Positions 18,178 through 27,267 of a stretch of DNA of 64,000 nucleotides are shown one piece after another. A program made the position numbers and the translations under genes. Location of the stretch: the NCBI RefSeq assembly GCF_000328525.1, contig NC_019964.1, positions 3,159,877-3,223,876 of the forward strand, given 5' to 3'. The notes beneath the pieces were generated by a model that saw only the letters and a list, made by a program, of their open reading frames with translations, had not been told where the DNA came from and ran no database searches. The stretch comes from Halovivax ruber XH-70. GTDB lineage: Archaea; Halobacteriota; Halobacteria; Halobacteriales; Natrialbaceae. Position 1 is the first letter of the stretch, and every line of letters starts with the position of its first letter.

Positions 18178-19242
18178 GTGCTGTCGAATCTCCCCGCCTC
18201 GGTCCCCGATCTCCTTCGCCTGCTCGCGCTCCCCGTCTTCGCCTGGGTCGCCGTGTTAGACGTGCGAACCCGGCGCGTCCCGAGTGCGGTCTGGATTCCC
18301 CTCGGTGCGCTCGGCGCGGCCCTGCTCGCCTGGGACGGCTGGGTCGCCTACACCGCCGACCTCCACGCCTGGCAGTCGTTCCTCATCCCGACGGCGTTCA
18401 GCGTCGGCTTCGTCGTGCCGCTCGCGTACCTCTTCTGGTGGTTCGGCGGCTTCGGCGGCGCCGACGCGAAGGCGTTGCTCGTCCTCGCACTGCTCTTTCC
18501 CGTCACCCCGTCGTACGGGATCGGTGACTGGGCGTTCCCGCTCGTCGGCGGCGATCAGCTCTTGCCCTTCTCGCTGGCGATCCTGGGCAACGGCGTCCTC
18601 GTCGGGCTCGCGATTCCGGTCGCGCTCGGGCTCCGAAACGCGCTCGCCGGACGATTCACCCCGATCGCCCCGCTCGGCTGGCCGACGGCCGTCGACCGCA
18701 TTCCACACCGCCACGGCAAACTCCTCCAGACGACCGACGGCTACACGCTCTCCGGACTAGATCTCGACGCGCTCAGAATGTACCTTCGCTGGCGTGGCGC
18801 GACGTTCGCAGAACTGCGGGCCGAACCGGATCGACTCCGCGATCCCGAGACGCTCCCTGACGAACCGAATCCGCCGACCGACGGTGCGATCGACGCTGGG
18901 CCGCCCGTGGCCGACGGTGGGGAGGTGGAATCCATCGATGCAGTGGAACAGACGGGACGCGATGAAGCCGATTTCAGCGCCGAGCCGACCAACGGCGATC
19001 CGACCGACGCCGACCCGAGCGGCGTCGAGTTCGACGATCCCTGGGGTGCGGCGGCGTTCCTCGACTCGATCGAGGGCACGGCCTACGGCACTTCGCCCGA
19101 TGATCTCCGCGACGGACTCGACGTCCTCGCGTCCGAGGAACGCGTCTGGTACTCGCCTGGAACGCCGTTTCTCGTCCCGCTCTTTCTCGGCCTGCTCGTC
19201 GCGATTGGTTACGGCGACGTACTCATTTCGCTGATGAGCTAG
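18178..19242 (+). CDS. pibD: Type IV prepilin / prearchaellin peptidase
   Basis: This 354-residue membrane aspartic protease (A24 family) starts at a GTG at 18178. The two catalytic Asp residues are visible: Asp28 in 'VLDVRTRRVPSAVW' and Asp96 in the GxHyD-type motif 'GFGGADAKALL'. Six or so TM helices surround them, with the last at the extreme C-terminus ('FLVPLFLGLLVAIGYGDVLISL'). The enzyme cleaves class III signal peptides of archaellins and pilins at the membrane. An acidic soluble insertion of about 130 residues (about 200-330) before the last helix is a haloarchaeal elaboration. Confidence 0.92.
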   Translation: MLSNLPASVPDLLRLLALPVFAWVAVLDVRTRRVPSAVWIPLGALGAALLAWDGWVAYTADLHAWQSFLIPTAFSVGFVVPLAYLFWWFGGFGGADAKALLVLALLFPVTPSYGIGDWAFPLVGGDQLLPFSLAILGNGVLVGLAIPVALGLRNALAGRFTPIAPLGWPTAVDRIPHRHGKLLQTTDGYTLSGLDLDALRMYLRWRGATFAELRAEPDRLRDPETLPDEPNPPTDGAIDAGPPVADGGEVESIDAVEQTGRDEADFSAEPTNGDPTDADPSGVEFDDPWGAAAFLDSIEGTAYGTSPDDLRDGLDVLASEERVWYSPGTPFLVPLFLGLLVAIGYGDVLISLMS

Positions 19243-19251
19243 CGGTGGTCG

Positions 19252-19494
19252 TTACGCCGCGAGTCGCGCTCGTAGCCGTTCGTACAGCGGCCAGCCGACC
19301 GTCCAGAACGCCGCGAACGCGGCGCCGACGGCGACGACGGCCAGCCAGAGTCCGCCGGACTGATCCGGCGACCCCGTCGCGAGGGCTGCGACGACGCCGA
19401 GGAGCAGGAGGAACGAGATCACCAGACTCCCCAGTTCCAGCGCGGCCGCAACGGGGTTCGCACGCACCGCAGCGAGAAACGAAGCGAGGGCCAT
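19252..19494 (-). CDS. Small two-helix membrane protein, unknown
   Basis: The product has 80 residues from the ATG at 19494 (MALASFLAAVRANPVAAALELG). The frame is open to 19542 but the extra residues look non-coding. Two hydrophobic segments are seen ('LVISFLLLLGVVAALATG' and 'GLWLAVVAVGAAFAAFWTVG'), followed by a basic tail (YERLRARLAA). It is convergent with pibD, whose stop lies 9 bases away. No family is assigned. Confidence 0.65.
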   Translation of the reverse strand: MALASFLAAVRANPVAAALELGSLVISFLLLLGVVAALATGSPDQSGGLWLAVVAVGAAFAAFWTVGWPLYERLRARLAA

Positions 19495-19571
19495 AGACGC
19501 TTCTCGAAGGGCGACAACAAAATACTCACGATGGGGCCGCACGGGCCCGAAGCGAGTGCGCTCCGCGGTGC

Positions 19572-21011
19572 CTAGTTGTCGATGTTGACGGTGATCGACT
19601 GCGTCTGGAGGTACGAATCGAGCGCTTCCATGCCCTTCTCACGACCGATGCCGCTCTTCTTCGTGCCACCGAAGGGCGTCTCGACGCCGTCGCCGAACCA
19701 CTCGTTGATGAAGACGGTGCCGGCGTCGACGTCGCGGGCGAGCGAGAGCGCCTCGTCGATGTCCTGCGAGAAGACGCCGCCGGTGAGGCCGTATTCGACG
19801 CCGTTGGCGATACGAATCGCCTCCTCGGGGTCGGAGTAGGGGATAACCGTGAGCACCGGGCCGAAGATCTCCTCCTGGGCGATTCGCATGTCTGGTTCGA
19901 CGTCGGTGAAGACCGTCGGCTCGACGAAGAAGCCATCGCGGTCGGCCGGTTCGCCGCCGGTCACGAGCGTCGCGCCCTCCTTCACGCCGACGTCGATGTA
20001 CTCGAGGACGCTCTCGTAGTGTTCCTCGTAGTTGAGCGGGCCCATTCCGGGATCCTCGACACCGGGGCCGAGGTCGTAGGACTCGGCACGGTCGACGATC
20101 GCGTCGACGAAGTCGTCGTAGATGGACTCGTGGACGACGGCGCGGTCGGCCGCCGAGCAGATCTGGCCGGCATTGGTGAAGATGCCGAGTGAGGTCCAGA
20201 AGACGGCCGAACCGAGGTCGGCCTCCGGTGTGACGATCGAGGCGTTCTTGCCGCCGAGTTCGAGCGTGACGGGCGTGATCGTCTTCGCGGCGGACTCCAT
20301 GACCGCCTGGCCCGTCGGGACGCTGCCGGTGAAGGTGAGGACGTCGACGTCCTCGTGTTCGGAGAGGGCGGCACCCGGCTCCCCGCCGCCGGTGAGCACG
20401 TTGAGGACGCCATCCGGGAGGCCGGCCTCTTTGCCCAGTTCCGCCAGTCGGATCGCGGTCAGCGGGGTCGTCGGCGCCGCCTTCACGACGACGCTATTGC
20501 CGGCGGCCAGCGCCGGCGCGACGCCGCGAGCGGTCAGGTTGAACGGGAAGTTCCACGGGACGATCTGGCCGCTGACGCCGTAGGGTGTGCGCTCGGTGAA
20601 CGCCAACTTGCCGTCACCCGTCGGTGCGGTCCGCCCCTCTAGTTTGTCGACTGCGCCGCCGTAGTACTCGAAGAACCTGGCGGCACCCGACACGTCGTGG
20701 TGGGCCTGGGTGAGCGGCTTGCCCTGATCCCGACTCTCGAGTTCGGCCAGCTCGTCCGAGTGTTCGGCAATGAGTTCGCCCAGCTGGGAGACGATCCGGC
20801 CGCGCTTGCCGGGCGACATGGCTTCCCACTCGGCCTGGGCCTCGCTGGCGGCCTCGACCGCACGGTCGACGTCCGCCGCACCCGCCTCCGCGGCCGTCGC
20901 GAGTGTCTCGCCCGTCGCCGGGTCGATCGTCTCGCGCGTCTCACCTGCCGCCGCCTGTACGAACTCGCCGTCGATGAAGAGCTGGTATGCTTCTGCGATT
21001 GCGTCTGACAT
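19572..21011 (-). CDS. NAD(P)-dependent aldehyde dehydrogenase
   Basis: This 479-residue enzyme is a standard ALDH-superfamily member. The nucleotide-binding part shows 'GQIVPWNFPFNL', 'VVKAAPTTPLTAI' and 'FTGSVPTGQAVM'. The general-base Glu251 is in 'TLELGGKNA' and the catalytic Cys285 in 'NAGQICSAADR'. The C-terminal 'QEEIFGPVLTVIPY' and 'TPFGGTKKSGIGREKG' are canonical. It oxidises aldehydes to acids in the cytoplasm. The closest resemblance is to succinate-semialdehyde or general ALDHs, but the substrate cannot be fixed from motifs. The start is the ATG at 21011. Confidence 0.93.
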   Translation of the reverse strand: MSDAIAEAYQLFIDGEFVQAAAGETRETIDPATGETLATAAEAGAADVDRAVEAASEAQAEWEAMSPGKRGRIVSQLGELIAEHSDELAELESRDQGKPLTQAHHDVSGAARFFEYYGGAVDKLEGRTAPTGDGKLAFTERTPYGVSGQIVPWNFPFNLTARGVAPALAAGNSVVVKAAPTTPLTAIRLAELGKEAGLPDGVLNVLTGGGEPGAALSEHEDVDVLTFTGSVPTGQAVMESAAKTITPVTLELGGKNASIVTPEADLGSAVFWTSLGIFTNAGQICSAADRAVVHESIYDDFVDAIVDRAESYDLGPGVEDPGMGPLNYEEHYESVLEYIDVGVKEGATLVTGGEPADRDGFFVEPTVFTDVEPDMRIAQEEIFGPVLTVIPYSDPEEAIRIANGVEYGLTGGVFSQDIDEALSLARDVDAGTVFINEWFGDGVETPFGGTKKSGIGREKGMEALDSYLQTQSITVNIDN

Positions 21012-21121
21012 TGTGGATCACTCGAGGTCGGCCTCGACCGAACCGACCGAACGAGGCCGTCTATCCACTCCATCGGGCTCGTGCACGATAATAACATTCA
21101 TCTCGATCGGTTCGAATTCGG

Positions 21122-21826
21122 TCACGCCATCCGGGTGGAGTCGTATCGTCGCCAGCCAACGAGTCCGGCGAGTGAGGCCGCGAGGATCAGTACGGCCTCG
21201 AGTTCGGCGCCACTCGTCACGAAGTAGAAACCGGCCAGCGGAATCGCCACGGCGAACGCGACGGTCGCGCGGTCCAGCGAACGGTGGTCAGCGAGCGCTC
21301 GTACGCCGAAGAGAAGCGTGAGAGCGAGGGTAACCCCAGCGACCACGTCGACGAGGTAGTGGAGACCGAGGACGATTCGCGCGAGACAGACGAGGGCGAC
21401 GACGGTGCCGGCGGCTGCGTATCGACGCCGGGCGGTACTCACGGTGAGGACGGACGCCAGCCCGACGTAGACGATCGTCGTGCTCGTCGCGTGTCCGCTC
21501 GGAAAGCCGTAGCCCCCGGCGAAGGCCGTGAGTTCGTAAATCGTCTCGACGACGCCCGGGAGCGCCTCCGGATCGAGTGGCATCGCGGTCGGCCGTGGCC
21601 ACGCCAGCAGTTCCTTCAGCCCCCGGTACAGCCCCAGTCCGGCGAACCACGCACCGCCGACGAAGGCCACGCCCGATCGAGAGGGCGTATCGAGCAGGAA
21701 AAGCGAGGCGAGGAGGAGCGAGAGGAACCAAATGTCACCGAGCTGAGTTAAGACGCCGAAGACGACGGCCAGCCAGTCCGGAAGCAGTTCGTTCACCAGC
21801 GCGTGCTCGCCGATTCCCCGGGTCAT
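21122..21826 (-). CDS. PAP2-family membrane phosphatase
   Basis: The 234-residue integral membrane protein carries the three PAP2 phosphatase motifs: 'LKELLAWPRP' (KxxxxxxRP), 'GFPSGHATSTT' (PSGH) and 'RIVLGLHYLVDVVAG' (SRxxxxxHxxxD-like). The catalytic His residues are in the second and third. Six TM segments are likely. The family dephosphorylates lipid phosphates such as phosphatidic acid or polyprenyl diphosphates at the outer membrane face. The substrate here is unknown. The start is at 21826. Confidence 0.92.
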   Translation of the reverse strand: MTRGIGEHALVNELLPDWLAVVFGVLTQLGDIWFLSLLLASLFLLDTPSRSGVAFVGGAWFAGLGLYRGLKELLAWPRPTAMPLDPEALPGVVETIYELTAFAGGYGFPSGHATSTTIVYVGLASVLTVSTARRRYAAAGTVVALVCLARIVLGLHYLVDVVAGVTLALTLLFGVRALADHRSLDRATVAFAVAIPLAGFYFVTSGAELEAVLILAASLAGLVGWRRYDSTRMA

Positions 21827-21950
21827 AGAACCACACGGGGAGAGGAGCGACTAAATAGCTTGGATCGATGTGATAGGTGTCAGACATCCGATAGATGCTC
21901 GAACGAGAAGCGGTTCAGCCCGGGTCGAAACCGTCGGTGGACGGGCCCGG

Positions 21951-22370
21951 TCAGCACCGTGATTCGATGTCGGCCGCGATGTCGTCGAGTTCGTCGTCCG
22001 CGAGATCGGGCGTCTGTCCGGCGATCGCGTGGATCGGCCCGCCACCGTCCCCGTCGAATCGCGGGACGATGTGGCAGTGGACGTGCGGGACCTCCTGTCC
22101 CGCCGCTTCGCCGTTGTTGAACGCGACGGTGGTCGCGTCGGCGTCGACGGCGTCCTCGACTGCCGGGACCAGGTCGTGAATCGTCGCGTAGAGGTCGGAC
22201 GCGACGTCGTCAGGGACGTCGTTCAATCGCTCGTACTCGTCTTTCGGGATGACGAGCGTGTGTCCTGGCGCGAGCGGGTTCGCGTCGAGGAAAGCGTACG
22301 TGGTCTCGTCCTCGTAGACGGTGCGGGCGGGGATCTCCCCGTCGACGATCTGACTGAAGATCGTGGGCAT
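21951..22370 (-). CDS. HIT-family nucleotide hydrolase/transferase
   Basis: This 139-residue protein has the histidine-triad motif 'VPHVHCHIVPR' (HxHxHxx) near residue 103 and the family N-terminus 'IFSQIVDGEIPARTVYEDE' with 'FLDANPLAPGHTLVIPK'. HIT (HINT-like) proteins hydrolyse AMP-lysine and related nucleotide adducts. The specific substrate is unknown. The start is the ATG at 22370. The upstream region is shared with the divergent beta-propeller gene. Confidence 0.93.
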   Translation of the reverse strand: MPTIFSQIVDGEIPARTVYEDETTYAFLDANPLAPGHTLVIPKDEYERLNDVPDDVASDLYATIHDLVPAVEDAVDADATTVAFNNGEAAGQEVPHVHCHIVPRFDGDGGGPIHAIAGQTPDLADDELDDIAADIESRC

Positions 22371-22495
22371 GTCTGTGGCTGTGTCGCCACGTCGTATGAA
22401 GGTTACCCGCGATCGCCGTCACTCGGTTCAACAGGGGGGAGCTAGGCTTCCCAACAGCCGGACGTAACTAATAGGGAACGACCCTCCCCTCGGTT

Positions 22496-22511
22496 GTATT
22501 AAAATATTTAC
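22496..22511 (+). promoter_or_regulatory. AT-rich promoter of the beta-propeller gene
   Basis: GTATTAAAATATTTA forms a strong TATA-type element about 28-35 bases before the GTG at 22536, in an otherwise GC-rich gap. Transcription from here would be leaderless or nearly so. Confidence 0.55.
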
Positions 22512-22535
22512 GACATTAGCCGAATGCAGTGATGG

Positions 22536-23800
22536 GTGAACACCCTGCCTTCGAGACGTGACGTGATCGTCGGTGGCGGCGGTCTGATCACCGGTGGCTC
22601 CGGCGCCATCGGGGTCAAACTGTACCTGGAAGACCCAGACGCCGGCTACGTTCCGGGCCGTACCCCGCTGGCATGGGCCAACACCGAGTGGCCATTCCCG
22701 GACTACGATCCAGCACTGACGCGCAACCCGCCCCCTGAGAGCCCCCCGATGCAGATCTCGAGCGCGTGTGGGCCGTTCGAGACGACTCACTGTACGCCAA
22801 CGAGTGGTCACCCCCGATCGTCGCGAACGGCCGGGCGTTCGTCGCAGGCGCCGAATCGCGCGGTGTCGCCCTCTGGGCCGTCGATATCGCGAACGGCGAC
22901 GTCGAGTGGAGTCGAAGGTACCTCGGGGACGGCGGAATGGGCCCCTCTATCGCCGCTCCGGGGAGCGAACTCTACTATCGGATCGATGATTGGACACCGC
23001 CGGTCGGTGCGTTGGCCGCGGCAACCGGCGAACAGGTGTGGAGCTATAGCGATCCGCCCAACGGAAACTGGTTGATCGGCGGCGGACGATTCTACCACAC
23101 CGACACGATCGATGGGGATCTCCACGCGTACGACGTCCGGACCGGCGACCACCTGTGGGTAACTCCCGTCGACGACGATCGGCTCTTCGTCCGGTCGTTT
23201 CATCCCGAAGTCGGGGTATTCGCGTCCGGATACGGAACGCTGTACGCGCTCGATCCCGTGAACGGATCGGTCCGCTGGGACAGGGACGCCCCAGGCATTA
23301 CGAGATCGGGGCCTGTAATCACCGGCGAACGGGTATTCATCACCAAATCGACCGGCGAGAAGGACCTTCTGTCGCTCGATCCCGCGAGCGGCGAACGGCA
23401 GTGGCAGTACCCGCTTTCGCAGGTCTGGGGAGACACACAGGAGGGACGCGCAAAGCGGTGGTACGAAATCGGGGCGGCGACGCCGGAGGTCGTCGTCGTT
23501 CGAGAACGACGCGCCGACCGGTCGGCCGGGCGACTGCACGCCGTAGAAGCTAACGCAGGCGAGCGCCGCTGGCGAATCGCGCCGCCCGACGGCACCGCCG
23601 GGTTCGGGGCGCCCACCGTCGTCGGAGACAGCGTCTACGTCGGCGCGGCCGGCCCCCAGCGGAGCACGTTACTTCGCCTGGCGCTCGACGACGGGTCGCA
23701 ACTGTCGTCCTGGGACCTCCCGCCAGGCGCCGGGGATACGCTGGTCGCCGACGGCCTGGTGATCGTCAAGGTTGAGGACGGGGTCGTCGCGTTGGCCTGA
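22536..23800 (+). pseudogene. PQQ-like (BamB-type) beta-propeller protein, frameshifted at a C6 run
   Basis: The N-terminal part starts at the GTG at 22536 with 'SRRDVIVGGGGLITGGSGAIG', a Tat-like signal or anchor, and runs to 'PPPESPP'. The rest is in another frame from about 22748: 'DADLERVWAVRDDSLYANEW', then repeated PQQ-blade motifs such as 'GDVEWSRRYLGDGGMGPSIAAPG', 'VNGSVRWDRDAPGI' and 'LRLALDDGSQLSSWDL'. The break falls at six C bases (22742-22747). One extra C would restore a single 421-residue reading frame. The total is otherwise intact with no stops, so this is either a recent mutation, phase variation or a sequencing error. Intact relatives are exported propeller proteins of unknown function. 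Confidence 0.82.
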
Positions 23801-23823
23801 GAAGAAAATCCGTTTCCGAGCAG

Positions 23824-24639
23824 TCAGCGGGTGCACAACTCGCCCAGCGCTTCGCGGAGTGCGGTCGCGTACTCGTCGGCCTCGTACCCCATCCGACTGA
23901 TCCAGACGTCCTGATTGGACGGATGGAGGATCGGCAGGAGCCAAGTATCCAGCGCCCCACACCGAGTGGGTTCGAGAACGGTGTCGAGAAAGCCGGACCC
24001 GTCGAGGTCGTCGAGCGAGCGGTCGTCAGCCGCTAACACCGACGTGGTGGCGTGTTTGCCGGTCGCGACGACGACATCGGGCTCGACACGATCGAGTTCC
24101 GTCAGGAGGTGTGGGCGACAGGCCGCGAGTTCCTCGGCGGTAGGTTCGCACGTACTCACCGAGTCGGCGGACTCGCTCGCGGAATCGGTGTCCGACTCGG
24201 CAGCGGCGCCGCGCGTCTCGTCCGCGGGCATGCACTTCACCGCGTTCGTGAAGTAGCTCTCGTCGGCGTACCCCACCTCGTCCATCATCCGGCGGATCCG
24301 CCGACCGGAGTGACGCGCGGTGTAGGCCATCCCGGTCCAGTTGCCGCCGCGCCACGGGTCAGCATCGGGATTGCCGGCACCTGGCGCCTCGCCGACGACG
24401 AAGACCGGGGCGTCGGGCGGCCCCGTTCCCCACGAGATGTGCTCGCGACAGGCGGCGAGTTGCGGACAGCGATCGCAGTCCGGTTCGATGACGTGGCGCG
24501 ACGCGGGGAACGCAGGATCGTCAGGGTCGGAGGGCGATTCGGAGGACACGCACTGAGGCAGGGGCGCATCGACGAAGGGCGTGTCGATCCGACGCGTCCA
24601 CCACGCACGCCGGGCCTTCGAGCGGAAGTCAGCTGGCAC
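23824..24639 (-). CDS. Uracil-DNA glycosylase family protein
   Basis: This 271-residue UDG-superfamily protein removes uracil from DNA. Motif 1 is 'VVGEAPGAGNP' (about residue 82) and motif 3 is 'LLPILHPSNQ' (about 236). N-terminal Cys residues 'CDRCPQLAAC', together with later Cys, suggest the Fe-S cluster of family 4/5 enzymes. 'WTGMAYTARHSGRRIRRMM' and 'YFTNAVKCMP' are typical of the haloarchaeal branch. It starts at a GTG at 24639. An acidic Ser/Asp-rich insertion near residue 150 is absent from bacterial relatives. Divergent from the effector locus that follows. Confidence 0.88.
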   Translation of the reverse strand: MPADFRSKARRAWWTRRIDTPFVDAPLPQCVSSESPSDPDDPAFPASRHVIEPDCDRCPQLAACREHISWGTGPPDAPVFVVGEAPGAGNPDADPWRGGNWTGMAYTARHSGRRIRRMMDEVGYADESYFTNAVKCMPADETRGAAAESDTDSASESADSVSTCEPTAEELAACRPHLLTELDRVEPDVVVATGKHATTSVLAADDRSLDDLDGSGFLDTVLEPTRCGALDTWLLPILHPSNQDVWISRMGYEADEYATALREALGELCTR

Positions 24640-24685
24640 TGTCGGCCCGCCTCAGAAGTGCCTTTGGGAAGGTTGTTTTTACCAT

Positions 24686-24740
24686 TTATCCCTATACGAC
24701 TCACCCCAACGCACCATGGAAACAATTATACTATACAAAA
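24686..24740 (+). promoter_or_regulatory. AT-rich promoter region of the effector locus
   Basis: The region is much less GC-rich than its flanks and holds two TATA-like elements: CCATTTATCCCTATAC ending near 24697, and AATTATACTATAC at 24723-24735. The second would give a leader of roughly 55-60 bases before the ATG at 24819. That leader contains GGAGG (24806-24810) eight bases before the start, a good Shine-Dalgarno site. Confidence 0.5.
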
Positions 24741-24818
24741 TTGAAGTGTCCGTATACGATGACTCCGAGCGATCGTCGCCGATCGAGAAGTTTGCAGAGG
24801 CAGGCGGAGGACGGCTAG

Positions 24819-26222
24819 ATGGGGCGGAAGAAGGATCGCCGACGGAACCGCAGAAACGGCGAGCGACGGGAACGCGACCGAGACGATCGCCGCGAGAATC
24901 GCGAGGCCGACGAGCAGGCGTTCACTCCCATGGGAATGCCCGATGCACCGATTCCCGACGCGCCAGTCCCCGACGCGACACCGCCCGATGCCAGGCCGTC
25001 GGTCGGCTTGCCAGCGATGGAGAACGTGAATCCGATTCCGCAGACTGACCGGGTGCCGATGGCCAGTCGCGGCTACGGTCACGAGGCGCAAGAACACATC
25101 ATGCGTGCGACGGACGGGACGGAGACGGACCCTCACGACGTGCCGGATGCAGTGCTCGATGTGCTCGCGACCGGCAGCGGGCAGTCACTCGACGCCTCGC
25201 TCCAGCGCGCCCTCGAAGACCGGATGGATGCAGACTTCTCGAACGTCGAGATTCACACGGGTCCGGAAGCGGCAAAGGCCGCCGACGCGATCGACGCGCG
25301 AGCGTTCACTTGCGGCAACGCGATCGTGTTCAACGACGGCGAATACGATCCGGAAAGCGCGGAGGGACAGTACCTGCTGGCGCACGAGTTGGCTCACGTC
25401 AAACAGCAAACGGGCGCGGCGATCTCGATGATGCCGCAAGCGGACGCCGACCTGGAAATCGATCCTGACCCGCAACTAGAGCGGGAGGCTGATCAGGCGG
25501 CCGAAGACGCGCTGTCCGGAGAGGAACCGCTGACCGTGAACCGGCTGGGCACGGACGTCCACGTCCAGCGGGTATCGGAAAACAAGGTGTTCGAGGCGAT
25601 GGCGCTGTTCGAGGCCGAGAACGAGAGCGGCGAGATCAGCGACTTCCGCGAGGACCAGAACGAAAATCGGCTTGCGTATCTGCACGGAGTGGCCCAAGAC
25701 GTCATCGAAAAGCAGCAAAAAGAGTCTTCGCTGGGGACGAAACAGGAGCTCAAGGCATCGAACTCCAGAGAAGTTCGCGATCTCGCAAAGCGCGGTCCGT
25801 CGGAAGCCGATATCAAAACGCAGATCGAGCAACTCAAATCGAACATCGATGCCGACCTGAGCGACGTGGCCCTGACCGAGGACCAACGCCGGCTCCTCGA
25901 TGGTGACATCGAGGTCGGGATGTGGGACAAGGTCTCCTGGGGAATCGTCAAGGGTATCCTCTCCGTGACGACGATCCCGTATCTGATCAAGGCGGCGAAG
26001 CTGGGAACGGCGGCCGCGGGGAAGGACCTCGACGACCGGGGAAGACAGACGGTGGCGCAACTCCGGGACGGAAAGATATCAGATCTGGACGACCTCAAGC
26101 ACCTCTGGGAGCAGACCAACGGCTCGCTCGAAGACCGGGCCGAGCAGATCGAACAGGAGATCCGGGAGGGAGTCTGGTACGATGAGGATGGCGACCCATA
26201 CCAAACTGGTGGAAATCAATGA
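24819..26222 (+). CDS. DUF4157 (eCIS-core) domain effector-like protein, cassette 1
   Basis: The protein has 467 residues. In order: an extremely basic N-terminus (MGRKKDRRRNRRNGERRERD); a Pro/Asp/Ala-rich linker (about 35-90); the DUF4157/eCIS-core domain (about 120-210) with 'LEDRMDADFSNVEIHTG', 'ARAFTCGNAIVFNDGEYDP' and the zincin-like H189-ELAH-193 in 'LLAHELAHVKQQTG'; an acidic conserved joint 'DLEIDPDPQLEREADQAAED' to 'RLGTDVHVQR' (about 210-250); and a unique C-terminal region (about 250-467) that is helical, with a hydrophobic stretch 'WGIVKGILSVTTIPYLIKAA'. DUF4157 marks cargo of extracellular contractile injection systems and other polymorphic effectors. The TGA overlaps the ATG of the next gene (ATGA), implying coupled translation. 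A toxin-like C-terminus is inferred, not shown. Confidence 0.85.
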   Translation: MGRKKDRRRNRRNGERRERDRDDRRENREADEQAFTPMGMPDAPIPDAPVPDATPPDARPSVGLPAMENVNPIPQTDRVPMASRGYGHEAQEHIMRATDGTETDPHDVPDAVLDVLATGSGQSLDASLQRALEDRMDADFSNVEIHTGPEAAKAADAIDARAFTCGNAIVFNDGEYDPESAEGQYLLAHELAHVKQQTGAAISMMPQADADLEIDPDPQLEREADQAAEDALSGEEPLTVNRLGTDVHVQRVSENKVFEAMALFEAENESGEISDFREDQNENRLAYLHGVAQDVIEKQQKESSLGTKQELKASNSREVRDLAKRGPSEADIKTQIEQLKSNIDADLSDVALTEDQRRLLDGDIEVGMWDKVSWGIVKGILSVTTIPYLIKAAKLGTAAAGKDLDDRGRQTVAQLRDGKISDLDDLKHLWEQTNGSLEDRAEQIEQEIREGVWYDEDGDPYQTGGNQ

Positions 26223-27115
26223 AGACCAAAATCGAAGGGGAGAAAGATGGTTACATAAAGGTCTATGTGACCGACAATGGCGGGGCTGAGCATGACTTGA
26301 CTATTGAAAACGGGGGAGAAATAGAGTTCCATAAATGCGAGGAATACTCTAACAATCCCGCCAAACGAACTCGTAAACAGTCGGAATACGGGCAGCAAGC
26401 CCGCCGATATGCGCAGTGGACTGTGTACCGCGAGCGCGGGTACGACACGGTTCCACCAACCGAAAACCCCGATCGCCTCGTGGCTGGCCTGCTGGCCATC
26501 ACCAGGCTCTCCGAAGATGAGTTCGACGACTATTTCGGCGATCTCCACGCCAAACTTCGTCGCCACTACGACGGGTTCGGCGTCGAATTGCCGTTCGACG
26601 ACGCAGATCCCGACGACGCCATCGTCTACCAGAAGGATGTCTACCTGCAACCCGATCCGGTCGACTTCGACCCGCCGGTACTCGAGCAATTCCTCGATCG
26701 GTTCGACGGGGATGCCGATTCACCGGCCGTCGGCGACGGCGACATTCCGTTCGACGAGATGGACGAACTCGATTTCGAGGTCGAAGCCGTCTCGGGGATG
26801 CACGTGTTGCACAACGACGGGCAGGGGAACGAGCAGGTATCCCACGGCGAGCAACCACTCGATCGCGACCCGGACGTTCGCGTCGAACTGATGGCGTTCG
26901 ATCCTGCGTCGGTTGACTCGTTCCAGCACTACGTCGTCTCGAACCTCGCCTACCAGATCCGCGACCGCTTCCTGCTGATGGGGGTGAAGCCGCCAGTTCC
27001 GTTCCGCGCACAAGGGTGGGGAACCTACGAGGGCTTCCAGAGCCAGAAATTCTGCTCGCTGTACGACGAGTACTGGTCGAGCGAGGCGACCGTAACGTCC
27101 TGGGAACCCTGGTAA
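26219..27115 (+). CDS. Effector partner protein 1 (immunity or adaptor candidate)
   Basis: This 298-residue acidic soluble protein starts four bases inside the effector stop (ATGA overlap). I recognise no named family. It aligns by eye along its whole length with the partner of cassette 2: 'DNGGAEHDLTIENGGEI', 'QQARRYAQWTVYRERGYDTVPPTENPDRL', 'LSEDEFDDYFGDLHAKLRRHYDGF', 'EVEAVSGMHVL' and 'HYVVSNLAYQIRDRFLLMGVKPPVPF' all have counterparts there. The first 130 bases are clearly AT-richer than the rest of the gene. Position and coupling suggest immunity; conservation beside two unrelated effector C-termini fits an adaptor or chaperone equally well. Confidence 0.8.
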   Translation: MKTKIEGEKDGYIKVYVTDNGGAEHDLTIENGGEIEFHKCEEYSNNPAKRTRKQSEYGQQARRYAQWTVYRERGYDTVPPTENPDRLVAGLLAITRLSEDEFDDYFGDLHAKLRRHYDGFGVELPFDDADPDDAIVYQKDVYLQPDPVDFDPPVLEQFLDRFDGDADSPAVGDGDIPFDEMDELDFEVEAVSGMHVLHNDGQGNEQVSHGEQPLDRDPDVRVELMAFDPASVDSFQHYVVSNLAYQIRDRFLLMGVKPPVPFRAQGWGTYEGFQSQKFCSLYDEYWSSEATVTSWEPW

Positions 27116-27267
27116 CGCCTCTCCATCGACGCATGTGCAGGCTCTGTGTTCGGTCCCCGGATTCTGCCGTTCAGTTACCATCCGCCGGATGTAACCAGTA
27201 CACTGGCTGTTTGCGCTCGATACAACCTGACGGTAAATCGCGGGCATGGCCTCGGAAGCCAACCATC

